The position numbers and the translations under genes were made by a program. From positions 1 to 34,492 of IMG/VR virus record IMGVR_UViG_3300031758_006345: 34,492 nucleotides of DNA; one strand, given 5' to 3'. Positions within the stretch are counted from its first letter, which is position 1, and each line of letters opens with the position of its first letter. Under the pieces are notes generated by a model. It was not told where the DNA came from. It made no database searches and saw only the letters and a program-made list of their open reading frames with translations. This stretch comes from a virus. Of this stretch, positions 17,004 to 25,993 are shown piece by piece.

Positions 17004-17950
17004 TGGAAAGTAATGTAAACAGTGTTAGTTGGCTACACGGTCTAGAAGATTATTTTAGATTTAAACAACAGCATCAAGTGGCGGATCACTGCGCTAGATT
17101 TCTAAAAGTTCTTTATTCAGAAAATAAAGGACACAGTTTAAAAAATGTCTTTATGGAGGCATTACCCAATAACTTTAATAGAGATGATGTACAGCATCTA
17201 ATAAATTTTTATGCTCATACTGCTAATTCTAACGATAATTTAAAACTTAAAGAGATTAGTTCTACATTGAGCAAAATTTTTGCTGATTATAAACTTTTTA
17301 AAACAATTAATAAGTGTTATAATGGAACAATAGAAAATTTAGAAATTTGTGATGCATTTAGTAGAGGTCAAGTACAAAGTAAAATATGGATGACTAAAGA
17401 ATTAAGAAAAATTAATATCTTTTTTGATAATATTTTAGTTATTGGTAGTTGGTATGGACAAATAGTTTTTTATTTTGATGATATACTTGATGATATCGGA
17501 TATAAAAAAATTCGTTTATTAGATATAGATAAAACAGCTTGCCAAGTCAGTGATACGTTTTTTAATTATGATAAACTTGCAGAATATTCAGTAAAATCTG
17601 TAGTTTCCGATATTAATGAAACTGTATTACATAAAAACGGATATGAGTTGCCTATAGAAAATTTTAAAACAGGGGCAACATTTACTGAAAAATTTTTACC
17701 TAACTTAGTTATAAATTCAAGTTCTGAACATATGACAGAAGATTGGTTTAATAGGATAAGACATAAGAGCATGGATTCTCCGCCTATAGTTGCTATACAA
17801 AGTAATAATTTATTTGATATTCCTGAACATGTTAATTGTGTACATAGTATAGATCATATGAAAAAAAAGTTTCCTATGAAAGAAATATTATTTGAAGGGG
17901 AACTGCAACTTTCAGGATATAAACGTGTTATGCTAATAGGTAAACCATGA
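17003..17950 (+). CDS. SAM-dependent methyltransferase-like protein (Rossmann type)
   Basis: A 315-residue protein. The N-terminal ~135 residues are helical and of unknown role. From residue 142 there is a class I methyltransferase-like Rossmann pattern: 'NILVIGSWYGQIVFYF' (motif I position, with G-S-W-Y-G replacing the usual GxGxG), 'IRLLDIDKTAC' with the acidic end of strand 2 (D174/D176), then 'LVINSSSEHM' and a C-terminal strand 'YKRVMLIGKP'. It lies between glycosyltransferase-like and radical SAM genes with 1-nt and 4-nt overlaps, so a methylation step in the same pathway is plausible. The glycine loop is unusual, so activity is not certain. Confidence 0.55.
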   Translation: MESNVNSVSWLHGLEDYFRFKQQHQVADHCARFLKVLYSENKGHSLKNVFMEALPNNFNRDDVQHLINFYAHTANSNDNLKLKEISSTLSKIFADYKLFKTINKCYNGTIENLEICDAFSRGQVQSKIWMTKELRKINIFFDNILVIGSWYGQIVFYFDDILDDIGYKKIRLLDIDKTACQVSDTFFNYDKLAEYSVKSVVSDINETVLHKNGYELPIENFKTGATFTEKFLPNLVINSSSEHMTEDWFNRIRHKSMDSPPIVAIQSNNLFDIPEHVNCVHSIDHMKKKFPMKEILFEGELQLSGYKRVMLIGKP

Positions 17951-18171
17951 TTGATCTGGATAATATGGAAATGCGCGAGTTACAAAAAGAAAGTGCTAGA
18001 GCTTTGGCCACTATGGAGGCCACGAATAATAATATCAGCCGTTTTAATAAGGAAGCACATCATAATAGTCAAAATTGGTACAAAGCAGTTATTAGTTGGT
18101 ATATCAATGAATACGGCGGACTTCCGAGTTCTATAGGCCCAGGCAAAGACATTAAATTAATTTTAGAATGA
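17947..18171 (+). CDS. Small 74-residue protein directly before the radical SAM run
   Basis: A short protein with a helical, charged first half (MIDLDNMEMRELQKESARAL) and an aromatic second half (NWYKAVISWYINEYGG) ending in 'LPSSIGPGKDIKLILE'. It overlaps the gene before and the gene after by ATGA, so it is a true member of the chain. No known family is recognised. Because it is small and sits just before the first radical SAM gene, it could be a pathway substrate or carrier, but nothing in it matches a known precursor peptide. It could equally be a small accessory subunit. Confidence 0.6.
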   Translation: MIDLDNMEMRELQKESARALATMEATNNNISRFNKEAHHNSQNWYKAVISWYINEYGGLPSSIGPGKDIKLILE

Positions 18172-19340
18172 TTTATAGATACAACGAAATCAAAACAGTA
18201 CATTTAGAAATTACAGAACGTTGTAATGCTAGTTGTCCAATGTGTGCAAGGAATATTAATGGTGGCGAGGAAAATCCACATTTGAGCGATCATGAGCTCA
18301 GTCTCGAGGATTGCAAAAAAATATTTACACCGTCTTTTATACAACAGTTAGACAGAATGTATATGTGCGGAAATTTTGGGGACCCAGTCGCAGCCGTAGA
18401 TACATTAGAGGTCTTTGAATATTTTAGATCAAATAATCCCAAAATGAATCTAACTATGTACACTAACGGCAGTGCCAAAAAAACTGATTGGTGGCAGAAG
18501 TTAGCAAAAATTTTAGGAAAGAATGCATATGTGGTTTTTAGTATTGATGGATTAGAAGATACAAATCATTTATATCGACAAAATACCGTATGGTCTAAAA
18601 TAATGGAGAACGCCCAAGCATTTATTGATGCAGGCGGACGAGCAAGATGGGATTACATTGTATTTGCTCATAACGAACATCAAGTTGAAGAAGCAGAAGC
18701 TTTAAGTAAACAATTGGGGTTTGAAAAATTTCAGTACAAAAAGAGTGCAAGATTTTTTAGCAACGCCAGCGGGGTTACTAAAGAGATGCATCAAGCAGTG
18801 AATAGAAAAGGCGTCAGTACAACACTACTGCAAGCACCCACGAATCCAAAATATAGGAATAGTGTGTTAGATCAAATTAGTAAAGTTGTGGGCAAAGAGG
18901 AAAAAATAAAATTTCTACCGTCAAAAAAGTCCGAAGCATTAGGTATTCAAGGCAGTCAAAAATTTAATAATGATCCGTCCCTTAAAACCAAATTAGAAAA
19001 AGAGTTAGATAGTGCTATCATAAAATGCAAGGTGTCAGAAGAAAAATCGCTATATATAAGTGCAGAGGGAATAGTACAACCTTGTTGTTGGACAGCGGGT
19101 CAAATGTATGTTTGGTATTATAGACCCGAATCATCTCAAATTTGGCAGGCAATTAATGTTGTAGGAAAAGATAAAATTAACGCAAAATTAAACAATTTAG
19201 AAAATATAGTTGATGGATTATATTTCCAATCAGTTATTCCTGATAGTTGGAATAAATCTAGCTGTGCTGATGGAAAATTGGCAGTGTGTGCTAAAACATG
19301 CGGTACAAAATATGATGCATTTTCAGAACAGTTTAAATGA
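18168..19340 (+). CDS. Radical SAM protein with C-terminal SPASM-like cysteines
   Basis: A 390-residue protein. The radical SAM [4Fe-4S] motif CxxxCxxC is at C19, C23 and C26 (ITERCNASCPMCARN). The usual GGEP is replaced by 'CGNFGDP', a variant seen in SPASM-type enzymes. The C-terminal third has the cysteines of an auxiliary cluster: 'KCKVSEEKSLYISAEG' then 'IVQPCCW', and 'CADGKLAVCAKTCG' near the end. Enzymes of this layout often modify peptides or proteins by radical chemistry. The next gene is a paralogue. It begins with an ATGA overlap; arginine codons are mixed. Substrate unknown. Confidence 0.85.
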   Translation: MIYRYNEIKTVHLEITERCNASCPMCARNINGGEENPHLSDHELSLEDCKKIFTPSFIQQLDRMYMCGNFGDPVAAVDTLEVFEYFRSNNPKMNLTMYTNGSAKKTDWWQKLAKILGKNAYVVFSIDGLEDTNHLYRQNTVWSKIMENAQAFIDAGGRARWDYIVFAHNEHQVEEAEALSKQLGFEKFQYKKSARFFSNASGVTKEMHQAVNRKGVSTTLLQAPTNPKYRNSVLDQISKVVGKEEKIKFLPSKKSEALGIQGSQKFNNDPSLKTKLEKELDSAIIKCKVSEEKSLYISAEGIVQPCCWTAGQMYVWYYRPESSQIWQAINVVGKDKINAKLNNLENIVDGLYFQSVIPDSWNKSSCADGKLAVCAKTCGTKYDAFSEQFK

Positions 19341-20386
19341 ACATTGATAATATTAAAAAAATTGAATTAGAAATTACAAGTAACTGTAATGCTGCCTGTC
19401 CTGGTTGTGCTAGGACACAAAACCCTGACATACTTAAAATCCACAGTATTACTTTAGATGATATTAAGCGAATATTTCCTAATTCTAAATATATTAAAGG
19501 AAAACAATTTAAATTTTGTGGGGTGCTGGGCGACCCAGCATTTAATAGTGAATGTGTTGACATGGTAGAATATCTAACATCTTTTGGAGGATACTGTCAA
19601 CTTAGTACTAATGGTGGAATACAGACAGCAGATTGGTGGAGCCGTTTAGGCGCATTAAGTAACAGAACAAGAAAAGTAGATGTAGTGTTCTGTGTTGATG
19701 GTTATAAAGAAACCAATCACATATATCGAGTAAACACAGTGTTTGATGTTATAGAACGTAACATGGACTCTTATGCAAGAGCTGGTGGAACCGGTACCTG
19801 GATGTTTATTATTTTTGATCATAATGAATACGAATTACCATTAGCTGAAAATCATGCTAAAAGTTTAGGATTTAAATTTGCTACTAGAACAGGTATGAGA
19901 AATAGTATACATGATTGGACAGCAATAGTTCGTAAAAAAACTGAAGGCAGAATGGTTAAAGAACAAGTAATTATAACTACTACTGGTGAAAAAGAACATA
20001 GTAAAAAACAAGAAATAGTCGAACTACAAAAATTTATTGATAATCCAAAACAAGAACAAAAACAAGAAATTTTAAATTCAATAGTTTGTAAATTGATACA
20101 TGAAGGTGAAATTTTTATTGCGGCTGATCAAACTATGTGGCCTTGTTGTTTTTTATGGGACAGCTATTTTAAAAACAAAGAAAATATTAGAGAAAAACTT
20201 GAAGAATATGGCCAAGATTGGAATTGTTTAACGGATAAATCTATAAATGATGTATTACAAAATAACTGGTTTGACGAAGTATTAGCACTAAGCTGGGATC
20301 CAATACATAATAAACATTTAGATAGATGTATTCGAACATGTGCAAAAAATAAAGCATATCAAAATGAGATTAAATTTACAAAATGA
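19337..20386 (+). CDS. Radical SAM protein, SPASM-like, paralogue of the upstream gene
   Basis: A 349-residue protein with CxxxCxxC at C17, C21 and C24 (ITSNCNAACPGCART) and 'CGVLGDP' in place of GGEP. The middle aligns with the upstream gene: 'VDGYKETNHIYRVNTV' against 'IDGLEDTNHLYRQNTV', and 'AGGTGTWMFIIFDHNE' against 'AGGRARWDYIVFAHNE'. The C-terminal cysteines 'CKLIHEGEIFIAADQTMW' and 'PCCF', with 'CIRTCAKN' at the end, fit an auxiliary Fe-S cluster. It is the product of an old tandem duplication; the pair may act in succession or as a complex. It overlaps both neighbours by 4 nt. Confidence 0.85.
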   Translation: MNIDNIKKIELEITSNCNAACPGCARTQNPDILKIHSITLDDIKRIFPNSKYIKGKQFKFCGVLGDPAFNSECVDMVEYLTSFGGYCQLSTNGGIQTADWWSRLGALSNRTRKVDVVFCVDGYKETNHIYRVNTVFDVIERNMDSYARAGGTGTWMFIIFDHNEYELPLAENHAKSLGFKFATRTGMRNSIHDWTAIVRKKTEGRMVKEQVIITTTGEKEHSKKQEIVELQKFIDNPKQEQKQEILNSIVCKLIHEGEIFIAADQTMWPCCFLWDSYFKNKENIREKLEEYGQDWNCLTDKSINDVLQNNWFDEVLALSWDPIHNKHLDRCIRTCAKNKAYQNEIKFTK

Positions 20387-21789
20387 CAACACCTAAATTA
20401 CCGTCAGAAACTTTTTGCATATTGCCGTGGGTACATTTAAGTACACGACCAGACGGCAGTATGCGTGTATGTTGTACTGCTAACGCTAGTAGTGTTGGAC
20501 CAACTAATGATAAAAAACACGGCGGAATGGTCGGCATTCTAAAAACAGATGAAGGCAAACCAGCTAACTTAAATGTAAGCGATTTTCAATCTAGTTGGAA
20601 TAGTACTTATATGCGAAACGTTCGTAAGCAAATGCTTAACGGAGAACAACCGCCTAGCTGTATTAAATGCTATAAAGAAGAAGCCGCAGGACACAATAGC
20701 AAACGTATGTGGGAAACTGCCTATTGGAGTGAACGTACTGATTTAGAAAAGTTGATTGCAGACACAGCTGAAGATGGATCAGTCCCACCACAGTTAAACT
20801 ATATTGATTTACGTTTTGGTACAAAGTGCCAGCTAGCCTGTATAATGTGCAGTCCGCATGACAGTAGCGGTTGGATTAAAGACTGGCAAGCAATACATCC
20901 TAAAATTGAAAACCCAACATTAAAGCAAACAACATTGTGGGCTAACAAGGGCAGTACTAACGGCAGTAGTTATAACTGGCATAAAAACAATCCAGTATTT
21001 TGGCAACAGTTCTACGAACAAATCCCAAATATGCAACAGCTATATTTTGCAGGTGGTGAAAGTCTTATTATTGAAGAACACTACGAAATTTTAGAAGAGT
21101 GCATTCGGCAAGGTCATGCAAAAAATCTTGAATTACGTTATAACAGTAATGGCGTAGAGTGGAGAGATGATTTATTTGACTTGTGGAAACAATTCAAACT
21201 TGTACGTTTTCATTATAGCGTAGACAGTATTGAAGATATGAATGATTACATTCGCTATCCTAGTAAGTGGGAACGAACTGCTGAAGTGTTTCATATTTTA
21301 GATACACAAACACCAGCTAACACAGAAGTTACTGTAGCATGTGCTGTACAGGCTTTAAACATCTACTACATTCCAGATTTTATTAAATGGAAATTAGAGC
21401 AAGGCTTTAAGAAAATCAACATGTGGCCGTTTGGCGCAGGCGGAGTAAATTATCACTTTGTTTATCACCCGCCTCACTTGAACGTTAAAGTTTTACCTAA
21501 ATGGTTTAAAGAAGAATGCCGTAAGAAATATCAGGCATTTTATCCATGGTGGGAAGCTAACTGGGAAAAGGGTGTACCAGATTGGCACAAAGGAAAAGTA
21601 ACGTATGAACAGTGGCGTGATGCAGGGTATGGTATTAAACGTTTAGAAGGAATGTTGCAATTTATGGAAAGTGAAGATTGGAGTATTAGATTGCCAGAGA
21701 TGAAGGAATTTTTAGAAATTTGTGATAAGCAACGCAACATTAGTTTTTATGAAACGTTTCCAGATATGAAGGATATTTTTAATGTCTAA
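20383..21789 (+). CDS. Radical SAM protein with N-terminal twitch-type cysteine set (A)
   Basis: A 468-residue protein. Before the core lies a cluster-binding region: C12 in FCILPW, C30/C31 in SMRVCCTAN, and C93/C96 in PPSCIKCYKEE. This is the N-terminal twitch layout of a radical SAM family frequent in marine phages. The core CxxxCxxC is C149, C153, C156 (TKCQLACIMCSP), and 'FAGGESLI' replaces GGEP. It closely resembles the gene at 23986 (compare 'HPPHLNVKVLP' with 'HPKHLNIRVLP'). Arginine is encoded mostly by CGN (about 14 of 16), unlike the next gene. Substrate unknown. Confidence 0.85.
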   Translation: MTTPKLPSETFCILPWVHLSTRPDGSMRVCCTANASSVGPTNDKKHGGMVGILKTDEGKPANLNVSDFQSSWNSTYMRNVRKQMLNGEQPPSCIKCYKEEAAGHNSKRMWETAYWSERTDLEKLIADTAEDGSVPPQLNYIDLRFGTKCQLACIMCSPHDSSGWIKDWQAIHPKIENPTLKQTTLWANKGSTNGSSYNWHKNNPVFWQQFYEQIPNMQQLYFAGGESLIIEEHYEILEECIRQGHAKNLELRYNSNGVEWRDDLFDLWKQFKLVRFHYSVDSIEDMNDYIRYPSKWERTAEVFHILDTQTPANTEVTVACAVQALNIYYIPDFIKWKLEQGFKKINMWPFGAGGVNYHFVYHPPHLNVKVLPKWFKEECRKKYQAFYPWWEANWEKGVPDWHKGKVTYEQWRDAGYGIKRLEGMLQFMESEDWSIRLPEMKEFLEICDKQRNISFYETFPDMKDIFNV

Positions 21790-23122
21790 GGAACCAATAG
21801 TCTGTTATTATGCACTTGGAGCCATCAATTATAAAAATGGCTATGTAACCAGTTGCCCTCAACAGTCAGATCAGTTACATCTTTATAAAGACACTAAAAT
21901 TTTAAAACCTTCTGAAATTATAAATTCTGAAAATTTTAAGAAACACAGAAAAGAATTAATGAGCGGCACATGGAGTCAAGGGTGCCATCTGTGTAAAGAA
22001 GCTGAGGAAATCGGTGCAAAATCTATGAGACAAGATTTTGCCATCAAAGACGATGAATTAAAACATTATAATCATGAAACTGGTGAAATTGATTTTGCAT
22101 TAGTTAAACACGTCGAGTTAAGGTTTAGTAATGCATGTAATATGGCATGTCTACATTGTAGCGATGTTTATTCTAGTGGTTGGATGAGCAAATTAAAAAA
22201 TTATGTACCGGATAAAGATGATTGGGACAAAAAATTGGTACAATTAACTAGAACTTTTCATAAATCTTCACAAAATGAGGATTTATCTATATCAATATCT
22301 ATAGAAGAAATGGAAGTTATTGTTGATGATTTAATTTTAAATTTTCCTAATCTAAAAAGGGTAGATTTTGCTGGTGGAGAAGTATTGTATCAAAAACAAT
22401 TTTTTCCTTGTTTAAAAAAATTAGCAGATCACCCGAACATTAAAAATATGGGAATTTCATTCCATACAAATTTTAATGCAAAATTCGATCCTGAAGAATT
22501 GGCTAGATTATTAAAACCTTTTAAGAAGGCCAATATTTCAATGTCTTTAGACGCAGGCACAAACATTTATTCATATTTTAGAACAGGTGATTGGGAAGTT
22601 CTTAAAAAAAATATTGAAAAATTTAGATCTGTTGATAATACAACGATAATGGCAATTAAATGTACAACTAGCGTTTATCAAATTATGGATTTAGAAAATA
22701 TTTTTAAATCGTTTTTCACTCTCGATGTTGATAGGATTGATTCGGCGATTGTTTATACACCGAGATATTTAAACCCAGCAGTGCTAAATTTGTACTTCAA
22801 AGATTATGTTTATGAAGATATTCAAAAAACATATAAAATTATTAGTGAAGAAAATATTAGAAGACGTGCTAATATGGAATTAAATTCCAAAAGGAGATCA
22901 TGGAATCAACTTGAAAATAGATTTACTGATATTTCTAGTGCGGTAACTGCATTAAAAGATATAGAGAAATTTGTATTAAATCACCAAAGAAGTGAAAGTG
23001 AGTATAATTCTTTTATTGCCTATATTGAAAAAACAGATAAAATTTGGCAAAGAAATTTTAATGATTATATGAAAAAATATAAAATTATTAACGGAAAACT
23101 TGAAAGGATTCGTCATGCATGA
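21782..23122 (+). CDS. Radical SAM protein with divergent N-terminal twitch (B)
   Basis: A 446-residue protein with core CxxxCxxC at C119, C123, C126 (SNACNMACLHCSD) and 'DFAGGEVLY' for GGEP. The N-terminal cysteine set is reduced: C8, a single C25 (TSCPQQ) where the relatives have CC, and C68/C71 (GCHLCKEA), which still offers four ligands. A long Lys/Arg-rich helical tail follows the barrel. Arginine codons are almost all AGA/AGG (about 18 of 20), in contrast to the genes at 20383 and 23986. It overlaps both neighbours by 8 nt. The different terminal parts suggest a different partner or substrate. Confidence 0.8.
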   Translation: MSKEPIVCYYALGAINYKNGYVTSCPQQSDQLHLYKDTKILKPSEIINSENFKKHRKELMSGTWSQGCHLCKEAEEIGAKSMRQDFAIKDDELKHYNHETGEIDFALVKHVELRFSNACNMACLHCSDVYSSGWMSKLKNYVPDKDDWDKKLVQLTRTFHKSSQNEDLSISISIEEMEVIVDDLILNFPNLKRVDFAGGEVLYQKQFFPCLKKLADHPNIKNMGISFHTNFNAKFDPEELARLLKPFKKANISMSLDAGTNIYSYFRTGDWEVLKKNIEKFRSVDNTTIMAIKCTTSVYQIMDLENIFKSFFTLDVDRIDSAIVYTPRYLNPAVLNLYFKDYVYEDIQKTYKIISEENIRRRANMELNSKRRSWNQLENRFTDISSAVTALKDIEKFVLNHQRSESEYNSFIAYIEKTDKIWQRNFNDYMKKYKIINGKLERIRHA

Positions 23123-23993
23123 TATTTCCAATAGCATTTATAGAGATTTATCGGCTTTAGAAAAAATAATAAGGGATGAAGCTGAAATAAAACTTTTTAA
23201 TTATAATGGATTAGACATTCCTTTTAGTGGTAAATGGAGGAAAATAGCAATTAATTTATCGGGCGGTGCAGATAGTGCTTGTCTGACCTATTTACTTTGT
23301 AAAATAATTACTGAAAATAATTTTAATTGTAAAATCGATGTTATTACACATGTACGCTGCTGGACTACAAGGCCTTGGCAGCAGCCAATAAGTGTAAAGA
23401 TTTTTACGAAATTAAAAAATATGTTCCCTGATATTATTAATCAAAGATACGAAAATTTTATAGCCCCTCAAATAGAACATGGTGTTATTGGATACATTTA
23501 TAAAGATTTAGAAACTGGAGAAGATAGGAGCGGCGATCAGCTACAAGTTAGCGAATTTAATATTTACTGTGCTTATAAACATCGCTATAATGCAATTTTT
23601 AATGCAACATCTATGAATCCTCCACAGACTGATTTTCCAAAAAAAATGAAAGACAGAGAAAAACAGCCGGAACATGGAGCGTTGCGTGATTTAATTTTGC
23701 ATGTGACTGATGATGGTAATGACGATTTATTTTTATGCCATCCTTTTAGATTTGTTGACAAATCATGGATTGTTGCTCAATATTACAAATACAATATTTT
23801 AGATTTGTTTGAATTAACAAGAAGTTGTGAAGGTGATGTTACTCATGAAAATATAAAAAGTGTTGTACCTGATTTTATATCATATTCTTCCGATCAAGTT
23901 GTTCCTGAATGCGGCACTTGTTTTTGGTGTCTGGAAAGAAACTGGGCACTTAGTAATGTGAATGAAGTTTTAGAAAAAATTAAAGATGTCTAA
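23115..23993 (+). CDS. QueC-like PP-loop ATP pyrophosphatase
   Basis: A 292-residue protein. The start is ATG 23115, with AAAGGA upstream and an 8-nt overlap (ATGCATGA), rather than a TTG at 23100. The PP-loop SGGADS is at residues 49-54 (AINLSGGADSACLTYLL), which in this superfamily binds ATP and adenylates the substrate. The C terminus has a zinc-type Cys set: C in 'LTRSCEG' and 'PECGTCFWCLERNWAL', as in QueC/ExsB (7-cyano-7-deazaguanine synthase). No FolE, QueD, QueE or DpdA homologue is seen in the window, so deazaguanine synthesis is not shown. It may instead catalyse an ATP-dependent amidation or ligation in the radical SAM pathway. Confidence 0.75.
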   Translation: MHDISNSIYRDLSALEKIIRDEAEIKLFNYNGLDIPFSGKWRKIAINLSGGADSACLTYLLCKIITENNFNCKIDVITHVRCWTTRPWQQPISVKIFTKLKNMFPDIINQRYENFIAPQIEHGVIGYIYKDLETGEDRSGDQLQVSEFNIYCAYKHRYNAIFNATSMNPPQTDFPKKMKDREKQPEHGALRDLILHVTDDGNDDLFLCHPFRFVDKSWIVAQYYKYNILDLFELTRSCEGDVTHENIKSVVPDFISYSSDQVVPECGTCFWCLERNWALSNVNEVLEKIKDV

Positions 23994-25290
23994 TACTTTT
24001 TGTCCTATTCCTTGGAACTTTCAGGCTATACGTGCTAACGGTGATATGCGTGTATGTTGTCAAGCCAACGTAACAAAAAATCAAGGAGTAATACGTAAAT
24101 CTGATGGTACTGCATTTAACGCAGGTCGCGACGTACTAGTGGATGCTAGAAACAATGATATGATGAAAGCCATGCGTGTTAATATGCTTAATGGGGTTTG
24201 GAGTGACGAATGCGGTCGCTGTCGTAATGAAGAAGCGACCGGACTTGTAAGTCGCCGTACCTATGAAAACGAACAATGGCAAATGAGCATTGAAGAAGTC
24301 AGAAGCAAAACAAAAGCTGACGGAAGTATAGACCCGACTGATTTTCCTGTAGTTTATTATGATTTACGTTTTGGTAATTTTTGTAATTTAAAATGTCGTA
24401 TGTGCGGCCCAACGGATAGTAATGCTTGGTATGACGATTGGATCAAATTAACTGGTACTAACAAATTTAAAGATACTAGCGGAGTAATGGAAATTGTGGA
24501 CGGAAATGTTGATGCATTTAACTGGCCAGAGTACGAACCTTTTTGGGAACAATTAGAAGCAAACATTCATAATATTCAGCATGTTTATTTTGCTGGCGGT
24601 GAGCCAATGCTTATTGAAAGACACTATGATTTTTTAGAACGTTGTGTAGAAAAAGGCGCAGCCAGTCATATTGTTATTGAGTATAACACTAACATGAGTA
24701 CTTTGCCCACTAGGGTCACCGAGTTATGGAAGCACTTTAAACAAGTTCGTGTAGGTGCTAGTGTTGATGGAATGGGTAGTATGCAAGAATATCAGCGCAG
24801 TCCGGCTAAGTGGGAAAAGACATTAAACAATTTGCGTAAAATTGATCAACTGCCAGATAATATTTTTGGTTGGTTAGCGTTCACAGTTACAGCATATAAC
24901 GTTAATCATATGATTGATTTTATGAAATGGAAATTAAAAGATGCAAATTTTAGAAAAATTAATTTCACTAACAAGCGGCCAATCATTACACATCATGTAG
25001 CACATCATCCAAAACATTTAAACATTAGAGTACTGCCGCCAAAGTATAAGGAAGAACTTACAAAAAGTTTTGAAGATTTTGTTTGGTGGGTAAAAGATAA
25101 TGGATTTAATGAACATGTTGTAAAACAAGCAGAGGCAATTTCTAAAGGTATTATTAGCTACATGAATAGCGATAATTATTATGATACGCATTGGGTTGAG
25201 TTTGTAAATTATACGAATAAGTTGGATCAGATACGAGGCGAAAGTTTGATCGATGTTGAACCCAAATTTAAGGAATATTTGAATGGCTAG
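23986..25290 (+). CDS. Radical SAM protein with N-terminal twitch-type cysteine set (C)
   Basis: A 434-residue protein with the same architecture as the gene at 20383. The N-terminal set is C6 (FCPIPW), C24/C25 (DMRVCCQAN) and C76/C79 (DECGRCRNEE). The core CxxxCxxC is C133, C137, C140 (GNFCNLKCRMCGP), with a complete 'FAGGEPM'. CGN codons make up most arginines (about 17 of 23). It follows the QueC-like gene and precedes the split radical SAM pair, overlapping both by 8 nt. The close paralogy of A and C, with other genes between them, suggests duplication followed by insertion or shuffling. Confidence 0.85.
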   Translation: MSNTFCPIPWNFQAIRANGDMRVCCQANVTKNQGVIRKSDGTAFNAGRDVLVDARNNDMMKAMRVNMLNGVWSDECGRCRNEEATGLVSRRTYENEQWQMSIEEVRSKTKADGSIDPTDFPVVYYDLRFGNFCNLKCRMCGPTDSNAWYDDWIKLTGTNKFKDTSGVMEIVDGNVDAFNWPEYEPFWEQLEANIHNIQHVYFAGGEPMLIERHYDFLERCVEKGAASHIVIEYNTNMSTLPTRVTELWKHFKQVRVGASVDGMGSMQEYQRSPAKWEKTLNNLRKIDQLPDNIFGWLAFTVTAYNVNHMIDFMKWKLKDANFRKINFTNKRPIITHHVAHHPKHLNIRVLPPKYKEELTKSFEDFVWWVKDNGFNEHVVKQAEAISKGIISYMNSDNYYDTHWVEFVNYTNKLDQIRGESLIDVEPKFKEYLNG

Positions 25291-25993
25291 TTTTGATACT
25301 GTTGATTTATTAGACGGTAACGTTTTTCAAGTTACTTGGGATCTAGGCCGCCGATGTAATTACGATTGCAGTTATTGTCCAACACACAGGCATGATAATT
25401 TTAGCCCACATGCTAGTTTAGAAGACTTAATCAAGAATAGTGATTTTGTTCTTGAATATATTAACTTGTACATGACTTATAGAAATTATAAAAGAGCTAG
25501 TATAAGTTTTACTGGCGGGGAACCGACTGTTAATCCAAATTTTATTCCATTTATAAAATATTTAAAAGATACATATAACGAAAAATACAAGGACAAATAT
25601 GACTGCACCTTTGCTTTGACAAGTAATGGGGCTATGAGTGAAAAAATGGCAAATCAAATTATGGATAACTTAAATCATATTACTATTAGTTACCATGCAG
25701 AAGCAGATGATTATTTAAAAAATCAAGTCAAGGATAGAATGGTACAGTTTGCAACATTCGGGCCAGAAAAGAAATGCACTCTAAGCATTAATGTTATGTT
25801 TCATGCGGGATATTTTGATGAATGTAAAGACGTATGTTCATTTTTAGATAGTAAAAATATAAAATATGTGCCTAGAATTATAGGTGAAGAACCAGATAGT
25901 CGAAGTAATTTTGCACACAAATATACAGAACAACAAATTACATGGATGAAAAACTATTGGGACAATAATACTAAAAAGGTACAACAGCAATGA
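25283..25993 (+). CDS. Radical SAM core protein, N-terminal half of a split enzyme
   Basis: A 236-residue protein with CxxxCxxC at C25, C29, C32 (LGRRCNYDCSYCPTH) and 'SFTGGEPTVNP'. It ends soon after the barrel and lacks any C-terminal cluster domain. The gene at 28778 has the same start motif (W-x-LGR-x-CNY-x-CSYC) plus a C-terminal cysteine domain; the product of the next gene matches that missing domain. The stop overlaps the next start as ATGA, so both halves are probably made together. A frameshift error in the sequence is possible but less likely, since the second half has its own proper start. Confidence 0.8.
   Translation: MASFDTVDLLDGNVFQVTWDLGRRCNYDCSYCPTHRHDNFSPHASLEDLIKNSDFVLEYINLYMTYRNYKRASISFTGGEPTVNPNFIPFIKYLKDTYNEKYKDKYDCTFALTSNGAMSEKMANQIMDNLNHITISYHAEADDYLKNQVKDRMVQFATFGPEKKCTLSINVMFHAGYFDECKDVCSFLDSKNIKYVPRIIGEEPDSRSNFAHKYTEQQITWMKNYWDNNTKKVQQQ

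Noticed and set aside
23100-23114. Upstream TTG start for the QueC-like gene
   Set aside because: ATG 23115 has an AAAGGA site at suitable spacing and gives the 8-nt overlap typical of this chain.
25960-25993. Programmed -1 frameshift joining the split radical SAM halves
   Set aside because: The T-AAA-AAG stretch is not a canonical slippery heptamer, and the second half has its own ATG in an ATGA overlap; reinitiation explains it more simply.
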